Below, one piece after another: positions 1-6,397 of a DNA stretch of 8,180 bases; positions within the stretch are counted from its first letter, which is position 1; the number at the start of each line of letters is the position of its first letter. Source of the stretch: an uncultured Coriobacteriaceae bacterium (GTDB lineage Bacteria > Actinomycetota > Coriobacteriia > Coriobacteriales > Atopobiaceae); the NCBI GenBank assembly GCA_902772085.1, contig CACXZL010000069.1:1-8180 (forward strand), in the 5' to 3' direction. Position numbers and translations under genes: made by a program. The notes under the pieces were generated by a model that had not been told where the DNA came from, ran no database searches, and saw only the letters and a list, made by a program, of their open reading frames with translations.

Positions 1-347
1 TAGCCATCCACCGTATAGATGTGCATGCCGATTTCGCCCGCGTCCACCGCAAAGTCAAAGAGCCGCTTCACGGTCTCAAACGCGATGCGATGGCTCAGCA
101 ACGGCTCGTCCTGCCCCACGCGATTGATGCAGCCGCCGTTGTACGAGATGACGTAACTCCCTTCCAAACATTCGGCGGGAAGGTCGCGCAAGCTGCTCAT
201 GATGGAGCCGTACGCCCTCCCGCTCGCCGGCACAAAGAGCACGCCGCGTTCGCGCATGGCAAGGATGGCGTCCACGTTTGCCGGGGGAACGGAGTGGTCT
301 GCGGCCAAGAACGTCTCGTCCATGTCGGTGGCAACGATGCGATACAT
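1..347 (-). CDS. Cof-type HAD-family hydrolase (HAD-IIB), N-terminal part, cut by window edge
   Basis: Translating the minus strand from an ATG at 347-345 gives an open frame of 115 codons that leaves the window without a stop. The protein begins MYRIVATDMDETFLAADHSV. DMDET at residues 8-12 matches HAD motif I (DxDxT, nucleophile Asp8, acid/base Asp10). PASGR near residue 40 matches motif II of the Cof/HAD-IIB branch, and SYNGG near residue 68 is also typical of that branch. The family is usually about 270 residues, so the C-terminal half (cap domain and motifs III/IV) lies outside. Such enzymes are cytoplasmic Mg-dependent phosphatases acting on sugar phosphates, nucleotides or flavin precursors; the substrate cannot be read here. 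The start is supported by AAGGAG at 359-354, six bases upstream. The gene is divergent from a PTS EIIA gene and shares its promoter region, which suggests, but does not show, a role in sugar-phosphate metabolism. Confidence 0.88.
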   Translation of the reverse strand, partial: MYRIVATDMDETFLAADHSVPPANVDAILAMRERGVLFVPASGRAYGSIMSSLRDLPAECLEGSYVISYNGGCINRVGQDEPLLSHRIAFETVKRLFDFAVDAGEIGMHIYTVDG

Positions 348-353
348 GTGTGT

Positions 354-428
354 CTCCTTGGGTTGTGGAATGGGTGGCTCCAAGTATACTTCATGAAAGC
401 AGCTGTCCATGCAACACATAGATAGGAG
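354..428. promoter_or_regulatory. Divergent promoter region with shared palindromic -10 box
   Basis: The gap between the HAD and EIIA start codons contains the perfect palindrome AAGTATACTT (382-391). It gives a TATACT -10 hexamer on the plus strand (385-390) and the same hexamer on the minus strand (388-383). A plausible plus-strand -35 is TTGTGG (363-368, 16-bp spacer). A minus-strand -35 could be TGGACA (409-404), but its 15-bp spacer is short. Implied leaders are roughly 30-40 nt on both sides. Ribosome binding sites are AAGGAG (359-354, minus) for the HAD gene and AGGAG (424-428) for the EIIA gene. Assignments rest on sequence match only. Confidence 0.5.
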
Positions 429-433
429 ACACC

Positions 434-829
434 ATGAAGTATCTGCTGCTTGCAAGCCACGCGACGTTTGCCGCAGGACTGGAGGGCGCCCTGCGCATGC
501 TGCTCGGGGAGCGGCCGTTTGTGTTGGCGTGCGGGATGGAAGAGGGCATGACGCCACAGGAGTTTGAGGCGCACGTCGAAGAGACGCTCGCGGGCGTCGG
601 GGCAGAGGACGAGGTCGTGCTGCTTGGCGACATAGCGGGCGGGTCTCCGCTCAAAGGCGCAGCAGCCGTTTTGGAGGAGAAGGGGCTGGCAAACAAGACC
701 ATCACCTTTGGCGGGGCGAACCTCCCCATGGCCATCTCGGCCGTGATGGGCATCGAAGACGAGCTCAACCTGGACGCGATCCACGACGCCATGCTCGCCG
801 ACGGAGCCGCGGCGGTGCGCGAGGTGTAG
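434..829 (+). CDS. PTS EIIA component, mannose/fructose (ManX-type) family, stand-alone
   Basis: The 131-residue protein is about the size of a single mannose-family EIIA domain. Its N-terminus, LLLASHATFAAGLEGAL, carries the phosphorylatable histidine (His9) in the S-H-x-x-F-A-x-G-L/M context of this family. GDIAGGSP (about residues 65-72) matches the conserved D-x-x-GGSP loop. The final third (GGANLPMAI) matches the GxNLPM segment of ManX/LevD-like domains. The domain accepts phosphate from HPr and passes it to an EIIB partner. No EIIB, EIIC or EIID gene is in the window, so it either serves a permease encoded elsewhere or is regulatory. The start is set by AGGAG at 424-428, five bases before the ATG. 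The stop is followed directly by the 73-bp repeat array, and there is no conventional terminator with a T-tract. Family assignment is firm; sugar specificity is unknown. Confidence 0.9.
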   Translation: MKYLLLASHATFAAGLEGALRMLLGERPFVLACGMEEGMTPQEFEAHVEETLAGVGAEDEVVLLGDIAGGSPLKGAAAVLEEKGLANKTITFGGANLPMAISAVMGIEDELNLDAIHDAMLADGAAAVREV

Positions 830-840
830 GTCGACCAGCA

Positions 841-1101
841 CCTTTGTGCCGATGGCGGGCGGCGCGCGTGGAAACGGACACGTCCCGGTCGATTCGGCAC
901 GTCTGGAGTCCGACTTTGCACACGATGGCGGGCGGCGTGTGCACTTTCGGACACGTCCCGGCCCGATTGGCACGTCTGGAGTCCGACTTTGCACACGATG
1001 GCGGGCGGCGTGTGCACTTACGGACACGTCCCGGCCCGATTGGCGCGTCTGGAGTCCGACTTTGCACACGAGGGCGGGCGGCGTGTGCAAAAGCGGACAC
1101 G
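841..1101. repeat. Tandem array of a 73-bp hairpin-forming repeat, about 3.6 copies
   Basis: The marker GGAGTCCGACTTTGCACACG starts at 905, 978 and 1051, an exact 73-bp period. A diverged copy precedes it (GATGGCGGGCGG at 851 against 924), and the last copy ends at about 1101. Three copies fold into hairpins at 908-952, 981-1025 and 1054-1098. Each has outer arms GTCCG(A)/(T)CGGAC, a 3x3 internal loop, inner arms TGCACACG/CGTGTGCA and an 11-nt G-rich loop ending GGCGGGCGG. The segments between hairpins (28 nt) are conserved too. The period is not a multiple of three, so long open frames here shift frame between copies and are not convincing as genes. Confidence 0.9.
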
Positions 1102-1241
1102 CGTGGCATCCGTCCGTGGCGCGGCGGCCATCAATCCCCTCCCTTTGTTTCAATCCGTGTGACTAGTTGGTGAGGAGGGTTGCAATTTAATTCCTAGTTC
1201 TTACTATGAATTAAGCAATCCGTGATCCGTAAGGAGATGCC
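1102..1241 (+). promoter_or_regulatory. suf operon promoter and leader, with 28-bp dyad operator candidate
   Basis: This AT-rich stretch stands out against GC-rich surroundings. A candidate promoter is TTGCAA (1180-1185), a 16-bp spacer, then TACTAT (1202-1207). A 28-bp inverted repeat spans 1187-1214 with arms TTAATTC (1187-1193) and GAATTAA (1208-1214), and inner arms TAGT (1195-1198) and ACTA (1203-1206). Eleven of 14 paired positions are symmetric, and the dyad covers the -10 and most of the spacer, where a bound repressor would block transcription. The Shine-Dalgarno sequence AAGGAG lies at 1231-1236, five bases before the sufC ATG. The Rrf2 regulator at the end of the operon is the natural candidate ligand, by inference. 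Confidence 0.55.
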
Positions 1242-2009
1242 ATGCATAGTCAACTTCTTCGCGTAAGCGATGTGTCCGCCGGCACCGAGGACAAGCCCAT
1301 CCTGCACGACGTCAGCCTCGCCGTAGGCGCGGGCGAGACGCACGTGCTCATGGGACCAAACGGCGCTGGCAAGTCCACGCTGGGCCGCGTCGTGATGGGC
1401 GACCCCACCTACCAAGTCACCAGCGGCTCGATCTTCTTCGACGATGCCGACGTCACAAACGAGGCGGCCGACAAGCGCTCGCTCGCCGGCATCTTCCTCA
1501 GCTATCAGGCGCCCGTGGAGGTACCGGGCGTGCCCCTCTACTCCTACCTGCGCACCATCACGCAGAAGCGCCCCGAGCTCAAGATGACAGCGCGCAAGTT
1601 CCGCGCCCGCGTGGGCGAGATCGCCGACCAGCTCGACATGGGCAGTTCTTTCCTCACGCGCGAGCTGAACGTCGGCTTCTCCGGCGGCGAAAAGAAGAAA
1701 ATCGAGATGCTGCAGCTCTTGTTGCTCCGCCCGAAGCTCGCCATCCTCGACGAGACGGACTCCGGCCTCGACGTTGACGCCCTGAGCGTCGTGAGCAAGG
1801 GCATCGAGGCCTACCGTCAGGACTGCGACGGGTCGCTGCTCATCATCACGCACAACACGCGCATCCTTGAGCGCCTCACCGTCGACCGCACGCACGTCAT
1901 GGTGCAGGGCCGCATGGTGGCCGAAGGTCCCGGATCGCTCATCGACGACATCGACGCGCACGGCTTCGAGCAGTTCGAGCGGGCCGGCGAGGACGGAGGC
2001 GCCGCGTGA
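1242..2009 (+). CDS. sufC: SufC, Fe-S cluster assembly ATPase
   Basis: SufC is the cytoplasmic ABC-type ATPase of the SufBC2D complex, which builds Fe-S clusters. The 255-residue protein is family-typical in length. It shows Walker A GPNGAGKST (residues 38-46), a Q-loop glutamine (Gln89), the signature FSGGEKKKIE (146-155) in its SufC-specific form, Walker B LAILDETDSGLD (167-178 region, Asp170/Glu171) and the switch His204. ETDSGLD is diagnostic of SufC as opposed to transporter ATPases, and there are no membrane segments. It is the first gene of the operon, preceded by AAGGAG at 1231-1236. Its TGA stop (2007-2009) overlaps the GTG start of sufB by four bases (GTGA), implying translational coupling. 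Transcription likely starts at the dyad-containing promoter just upstream. Confidence 0.97.
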   Translation: MHSQLLRVSDVSAGTEDKPILHDVSLAVGAGETHVLMGPNGAGKSTLGRVVMGDPTYQVTSGSIFFDDADVTNEAADKRSLAGIFLSYQAPVEVPGVPLYSYLRTITQKRPELKMTARKFRARVGEIADQLDMGSSFLTRELNVGFSGGEKKKIEMLQLLLLRPKLAILDETDSGLDVDALSVVSKGIEAYRQDCDGSLLIITHNTRILERLTVDRTHVMVQGRMVAEGPGSLIDDIDAHGFEQFERAGEDGGAA

Positions 2010-3430
2010 GCGAGAGGACCGAGAATCGCACCCAGGTAGCCGACGTCGACCGCTCGCTGTATGACTTCACGTACTCCGAGGAAGGCTACGAGCGCTACGA
2101 CGACGGCCTCACGCCCGACATCGTTCGCGCCATCAGCGCAAAGAAGGACGAGCCAGAGTGGATGCTCGCCATGCGCCTCGCCGCGCTCGAGACCTACCAC
2201 GCCAAGGAGATGGCTCCCAACTGGGGGCCGTCGATCGCTGGGCTGGACATGGATCACATCTCCACCTATGTAAGCCCGCGCACCAAGCAGGCGAAAAACT
2301 GGGACGACGTGCCTGACGACATAAAGAACACCTTCGAGCGTCTGGGCATCCCCGAGGCGGAGCGCGAGAGCCTCGCCGGCGTAGGCGCCCAGTACGACTC
2401 CGAGATCGTGTACCACAACATGCGCGAGGACGTGGCGAAGAGCGGCGTGATCTACACCACCATCGAGGACGCCCTGCACGACCCTCAGTGGGAGCCCGTG
2501 GTCCACGAATACTTCGGCAAGCTCATACCTCCCGCCGACCACAAGTTCGCGGCCCTGCACTACGCCGTGTGGAGCGGCGGCTCGTTCGTATACGTCCCCG
2601 CGGGCGTGAAGGTAGAGTACCCGCTGCAGAGCTACTTCCGCCTCAACGCCGAAGGCGCGGGGCAGTTTGAGCACACGCTCATCATCGTGGAGGAAGGCGC
2701 GGACCTGCACTTCATCGAAGGCTGCTCGGCGCCTAAGTACTACGAGGCAAACCTGCACGCTGGCGCGGTGGAGCTCTTTGTGAAGGACCACGCACGCCTG
2801 CGCTATTCGACCATCGAGAACTGGTCGAAAAACATGTACAACCTGAACACCAAGCGTGCCCGCGTGGGAGCAGACGCGCAGATGGAGTGGGTCTCCGGCA
2901 GCTTTGGCAGCCACGTGAGCTACCTCTACCCCACCACCATCCTTGCCGGCGACCGTTCCAACTGCGAGTTCACCGGCATCACCTTCGCCGGAGCGACGCA
3001 GGACCTCGACACCGGCTGCAAGGTGATCCTCAACGGCGCAAACACCACGGCCAGCGTGGACACCAAGTCCATCTCCAAGGACGGCGGCTGCAACACCTTC
3101 CGCAGCTCCGTGGTAGTGGGACGCCACGCGGCAAACGCACGCTGCACCGTGAGCTGCCAGTCGCTCATGCTCGACGACATCAGCCGGTCGGACACGATTC
3201 CCGCCATGGACGTGCGCAACGCCACGGCAAGCGTGGGCCACGAGGCCACCATTGGCCGCATCTCGGACGACACGATCCTCTACCTCATGAGCCGCGGCTG
3301 CTCCGAGGCCGAGGCCCGCACCATGGTGGTGGGCGGTTTTGCCAATCCCGTCTCCAAGGAGCTGCCGCTCGAGTACGCCGTAGAGATGAACAACCTCATC
3401 AAACTCGAAATGGAAGGGGCGATAGGATAA
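2006..3430 (+). CDS. sufB: SufB, Fe-S cluster assembly scaffold
   Basis: SufB forms the SufBD heterodimer on which nascent Fe-S clusters assemble, receiving sulfur from SufS/SufU. The 474-residue length and the whole sequence fit bacterial SufB: an N-terminal helical region containing PNWG (71-74), the HYAVWSGGSFVYVP core (185-198) and the C-terminal beta-helix. Cys384 in SCQSLML sits at the position of the essential cluster cysteine (E. coli Cys405 region), and HEAT (412-415) supplies the conserved His-Glu pair. Cys361, Cys380 and others are additional cysteines of unknown importance. Translation starts at GTG 2006, overlapping the sufC stop, with GGAGG at 1995-1999 six bases upstream. The TAA stop (3428-3430) shares one base with the sufD ATG. 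The C-terminus (EMEGAIG) is family-typical. Confidence 0.97.
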   Translation: MSERTENRTQVADVDRSLYDFTYSEEGYERYDDGLTPDIVRAISAKKDEPEWMLAMRLAALETYHAKEMAPNWGPSIAGLDMDHISTYVSPRTKQAKNWDDVPDDIKNTFERLGIPEAERESLAGVGAQYDSEIVYHNMREDVAKSGVIYTTIEDALHDPQWEPVVHEYFGKLIPPADHKFAALHYAVWSGGSFVYVPAGVKVEYPLQSYFRLNAEGAGQFEHTLIIVEEGADLHFIEGCSAPKYYEANLHAGAVELFVKDHARLRYSTIENWSKNMYNLNTKRARVGADAQMEWVSGSFGSHVSYLYPTTILAGDRSNCEFTGITFAGATQDLDTGCKVILNGANTTASVDTKSISKDGGCNTFRSSVVVGRHAANARCTVSCQSLMLDDISRSDTIPAMDVRNATASVGHEATIGRISDDTILYLMSRGCSEAEARTMVVGGFANPVSKELPLEYAVEMNNLIKLEMEGAIG

Positions 3431-4608
3431 TGGCAGAGAACAGCACCGTTACGCTTTCCCGCGTCAACACCCCGCCCGCCCAGACGTGGAACTACCTGCG
3501 CGCGAACGACATCACGCTCGAGGTGCCGTTTGTCTCGCGCAAGGGTGACGTGTACTTCGCCCTGCCGCGACTCTTTGAGAGCATCGAGTGCGGCATGGGT
3601 CAGCAGGTCACCGAGTGGATAGAGTCTCAGGCCACCGATGCCTCATACGTTGAGGTACGTGCCGGCGAGAAGCGCGAAGAGCCCATCGTCGTCACCGGCA
3701 TGGACACCGGCGTCATGGTGCGCGCTGGTGCCGAGGCCACCGTGGTGGTGTGCGTGGGCGGGGCAAAGGGATCGGTCGGCTCGCTGTCGGCGAGTTCCGC
3801 GGCGGGCGAAACGGGGCAAGGACCGTCTGAGTCCGCCAACGAGGCCAACGCATCCGCCACCAGCAAACAGCTCAGCACGTCGGCCGCACTTGTTCGCATC
3901 ATCGCCGAGCATGACGCGCGCGTGCACGTGCTCGAGTTTGTGGCGGCAGACGACGAGGTACAGCACATCGAGTCCGTAGGCATCACCGCAGACGCTCGCG
4001 CCCACGTGGACGCGCGCCAGTATTTCCTCGGTGCCGGCACCACGGCCGCGGGGCTCACCTGCTCGCTCAACGGTTCGAGCGCCCGCTTCGACCTCACGTG
4101 CCGCTATCTGGGGCGCGAGGACGAACGGCTCGACATAAACCACGTCGTGCGCATGCGCGGACGCAACGGTCGCACGAACGTCACCGAGTCAGGCGTGCTC
4201 GACGGCCATGCTCGCAAAGCGCTCCGTGCCACGATCGACCTCGTACACGGCTCTTCCGGCTCCGAAGGCACCGAGCTGGAAAACGTGCTCATCCTCTCCG
4301 ACGACGTGACAAACAAGACCATGCCCGTCATTCTCTGCGACGAGGACGACGTGGCCGGCAACCATGGCGCCACCATAGGGTCCGTTGGCCCCGAGCAGAT
4401 ACGCTATCTGGCCGACCGCGGGCTTGCGGAGCATGAGGCCGAAGCGCTCTACGTGCGTGCGCTTTTTGACGAGTCGCTCATTGCGGCACCGACGGCCGAC
4501 GTTCGCGCGGTGCTGCTCGAGCGCGCCAAGGCAGTGCTGGGAGAAGACATCGCAAACGACCTCGTAGAAGGCCTCGAGCTCGACGCGGTCGCCCATGAGG
4601 AGGACTAG
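3430..4608 (+). CDS. sufD: SufD, Fe-S cluster assembly scaffold partner
   Basis: SufD pairs with SufB and with one SufC in SufBC2D and is needed for iron acquisition. The start is ATG 3430, one base into the sufB stop codon, giving 392 residues. The frame is open further upstream, but that extension lies inside sufB and is not real. A purine-rich AAGGGG (3414-3419) may serve as the ribosome site, with coupling from sufB. The conserved core includes SGVLDGHARKAL (about 254-265), NVLILSDD (285-292), and NHGATIG (311-317) with His312, matching the conserved SufD histidine near the SufB interface. The C-terminal helical region (YLADRGLAEHEAEALYVRALF) is also typical. Residues about 111-152 form a Ser/Ala/Gly/Glu-rich low-complexity stretch inside the beta-helix region. 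The stop TAG 4606-4608 is one base before the sufS start. Confidence 0.95.
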   Translation: MAENSTVTLSRVNTPPAQTWNYLRANDITLEVPFVSRKGDVYFALPRLFESIECGMGQQVTEWIESQATDASYVEVRAGEKREEPIVVTGMDTGVMVRAGAEATVVVCVGGAKGSVGSLSASSAAGETGQGPSESANEANASATSKQLSTSAALVRIIAEHDARVHVLEFVAADDEVQHIESVGITADARAHVDARQYFLGAGTTAAGLTCSLNGSSARFDLTCRYLGREDERLDINHVVRMRGRNGRTNVTESGVLDGHARKALRATIDLVHGSSGSEGTELENVLILSDDVTNKTMPVILCDEDDVAGNHGATIGSVGPEQIRYLADRGLAEHEAEALYVRALFDESLIAAPTADVRAVLLERAKAVLGEDIANDLVEGLELDAVAHEED

Positions 4609-4609
4609 C

Positions 4610-5887
4610 ATGACGACCCCACTCTCCGCAGCCGAGCTGGGCATCATAGCCCAGAGTCCCTACAAGCAGGACTTTCCACTGCTCGCGCAGCATCCTGAGC
4701 TCGCGTTTCTCGACAGCGCGGCGACTGCGCAACGCCCGGCCGCCGTTCTTTACGCCCAGCGCGAGTTTTACGAGACGATGAACGCCAATCCCCTGCGCGG
4801 ATTGTACAGGCTCTCCGTGGAGGCAACGCAAGCCATCGCTCAGGCACGTACCCACGTGGCTCGATTCATAGGTGCGGTAGATGACGCCGGCGCGCCTCAG
4901 GGCGACGCGATCGTCTTTACCCGCAACGCAAGCGAGGCGCTCAATCTGCTTGCCCGCACGCTGCCGCAGCTCGTGGAGCTCGGCCCCGGCGACGACGTGG
5001 TGATCTCCATCATGGAGCACCATTCGAACCTCATCCCCTGGCAGCAAGTATGCGCCGCCACCGGCGCCAATCTGGTGTACCTGCGCCTCAACGACGACTT
5101 CTCCATCACGCAAGAGGAGATAGAGGCCAAGATCGGCCCGAACGCAAAGATCGTCTCGGTCACGCATGTCTCAAACGTGCTCGGCGTGGAAAACGACGTG
5201 GCGGCCATTGCCGCCCGCGCGCACGAGATGGGCGCGCTCTGCATCGCAGACGGTGCTCAGTCCGTACCGCATGTGCAGGTGGACGTTCGCGCGCTGGGCT
5301 GCGACTTCCTCGCCTTCAGTGCCCACAAGCTGGGAGGACCTCTCGGCATCGGCGTGCTCTGGGGCAAGCCGGAGCTGCTCGACGCCATGCCACCCTTTCT
5401 CACGGGCGGCGAGATGATCGACTCCGTCACGGAGACGGGCGCCGTTTGGTCGCCCGTACCGCAGAAGTTCGAGGCAGGCACGCAGGACGCCGCCGGGTCG
5501 TTTGCCACCGATGCATGTCTTGGCTATCTCGAGTCCCTGGGCATGGCACGCATAGAGGAGCGCGAGCGTCTGCTCGCCAGCTATCTGTGCGAGCGGCTGC
5601 AGGAGCGCGACTACATCACCATCGTCGGCCCCTCCGACCCACGACGCCACATAGGTGCCGTCTCGTTTGACGTACGTAGCGTCCATCCGCACGACGTGGC
5701 GTCCATTCTCGACATGTACAACGTGTGTGTCCGCGCAGGCCATCACTGCGCCCAGCCGCTGCTGACCTATCTGGGCTGGCACAGCACTTGCCGCGCCAGC
5801 GTCGCGTTCTACAACGACAAATCCGACGTCGACCGCCTGATAGACGGGCTTGATCAAGTTTGGGGGATCTTCAATGGAAGTCTCTAG
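4610..5887 (+). CDS. sufS: SufS, cysteine desulfurase (type II, PLP-dependent)
   Basis: SufS removes sulfur from L-cysteine to give alanine and an enzyme persulfide, which it passes to SufU. The 425-residue protein shows the SufS/CsdA features in order: FLDSAATAQRP (33-43), NASEALNL (106-113), MEHHSNLIPWQ (135-145), IADGAQSVPH (212-221) with the cofactor Asp, the PLP lysine Lys240 in FSAHKLGGP, and the persulfide cysteine Cys380 in RAGHHCAQPLL. Arg395 (TCRAS) fits the substrate carboxylate site. The short active-cysteine loop indicates the type II class, which depends on a SufU- or SufE-like acceptor. I chose ATG 4610 over ATG 4595, which lies inside sufD, because GAGGAGG (4597-4603) is placed correctly for 4610. 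The 3' end overlaps sufU by 14 bases. Confidence 0.97.
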   Translation: MTTPLSAAELGIIAQSPYKQDFPLLAQHPELAFLDSAATAQRPAAVLYAQREFYETMNANPLRGLYRLSVEATQAIAQARTHVARFIGAVDDAGAPQGDAIVFTRNASEALNLLARTLPQLVELGPGDDVVISIMEHHSNLIPWQQVCAATGANLVYLRLNDDFSITQEEIEAKIGPNAKIVSVTHVSNVLGVENDVAAIAARAHEMGALCIADGAQSVPHVQVDVRALGCDFLAFSAHKLGGPLGIGVLWGKPELLDAMPPFLTGGEMIDSVTETGAVWSPVPQKFEAGTQDAAGSFATDACLGYLESLGMARIEERERLLASYLCERLQERDYITIVGPSDPRRHIGAVSFDVRSVHPHDVASILDMYNVCVRAGHHCAQPLLTYLGWHSTCRASVAFYNDKSDVDRLIDGLDQVWGIFNGSL

Positions 5888-6332
5888 TCTCTACAACGCG
5901 CAATTCATGGACCACGTCACGCACCCGGACTACAAGTACCAGCTCGAGGATGCGACACACGAGCACGACGGCATCAATCCGTCCTGCGGCGACGAGCTGC
6001 ACCTCTCCGTTCGCCTTGGCGATGACGGTCGCATAGAGGAGGCCGCCTATACCGGGCATGGCTGCGCCGTGTCCATGGCCTCGGCCGACATGATGAGCGA
6101 CCTCATGGTGGGAAAGACCCCTGCCGAAGCCATCGCCCTCTGCGACCTCTTCAAAGGCATGATAACGGGCGACGAGAAAGACGCAGACAAGCTCGAACAG
6201 GAGCTCGACGAGGCGTCCATGCTCAAGGACGTGAGCCACATGCCCGCACGCGTGAAGTGTGCCGAGCTCGCATGGCGCACCTTGGCCGAAATGCTTAAGG
6301 ACGAGAACGCCGGCACCACCACTACAGAATAA
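5874..6332 (+). CDS. sufU: SufU, zinc-dependent sulfurtransferase partner of SufS
   Basis: SufU accepts persulfide sulfur from SufS by zinc-ligand exchange and delivers it to SufBC2D. The 152-residue protein matches the Gram-positive SufU family: NPSCGDELHL (35-44) holds Cys38 and Asp40, GHGCAVSMASADMM (61-74) holds Cys64, and MPARVKCAELAW (123-134) holds Cys129. These are the three cysteines and the aspartate expected for zinc binding and sulfur relay. The helical insertion between Cys64 and Cys129, which separates SufU from IscU, is present (about 90-122). The start is ATG 5874, preceded by GGGGGA (5862-5867). An in-frame ATG at 5850 lies deeper inside sufS and has no ribosome site. The gene overlaps sufS by 14 bases, consistent with coupled synthesis of desulfurase and acceptor. 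The Thr/Glu tail after residue 143 is unconserved-looking. Confidence 0.95.
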   Translation: MEVSSLYNAQFMDHVTHPDYKYQLEDATHEHDGINPSCGDELHLSVRLGDDGRIEEAAYTGHGCAVSMASADMMSDLMVGKTPAEAIALCDLFKGMITGDEKDADKLEQELDEASMLKDVSHMPARVKCAELAWRTLAEMLKDENAGTTTTE

Positions 6333-6345
6333 GCGGCAAACAAAC

Positions 6346-6377
6346 GCCCGCCCTGCGGAAGCATTCAACGGGCGGGC
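6346..6377 (+). terminator. GC hairpin between sufU and the Rrf2 gene (attenuator or processing site)
   Basis: A perfect 8-bp all-GC inverted repeat, GCCCGCCC (6346-6353) and GGGCGGGC (6370-6377), encloses a 16-nt loop 14 bases after the sufU stop. The bases after it are TTGTAGGG, so there is no real T-tract. It is more likely a partial terminator, mRNA-stabilising 3' hairpin or attenuator than a full stop. It ends shortly before the ribosome site of the next gene (GGAGG 6387-6391). Confidence 0.5.
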
Positions 6378-6397
6378 TTGTAGGGAGGAGGTTGTTC

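Noticed and set aside
841..1101. CRISPR array
   Set aside because: The segments between hairpins are as conserved as the hairpins, so there are no variable spacers, and no cas genes are present.
197..1153. Long minus-strand open frame of 318 codons
   Set aside because: It runs antisense through the EIIA gene and the 73-bp array; its protein repeats reflect the DNA repeat and it has no family features.
844..1173. Plus-strand frames of 106-109 codons in the repeat array
   Set aside because: A 73-bp period shifts frame each copy and several frames are open at once, which reflects GC-rich repeats and not coding.
1817..3241. Minus-strand frame of 474 codons opposite sufB
   Set aside because: It is a mirror of sufB codon bias; low-complexity His/Val/Ala protein without motifs.
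2887..3429. Upstream extension of the sufD frame
   Set aside because: It overlaps sufB entirely and is Arg/His-rich; the family start is ATG 3430 at the coupled junction.
4595..4609. Earlier sufS start at ATG 4595
   Set aside because: The Shine-Dalgarno GAGGAGG at 4597-4603 is positioned for ATG 4610, and the extra residues are not family-like.
5850..5873. Earlier sufU start at 5850
   Set aside because: It has no ribosome site, and ATG 5874 is preceded by GGGGGA and matches the usual SufU N-terminus.
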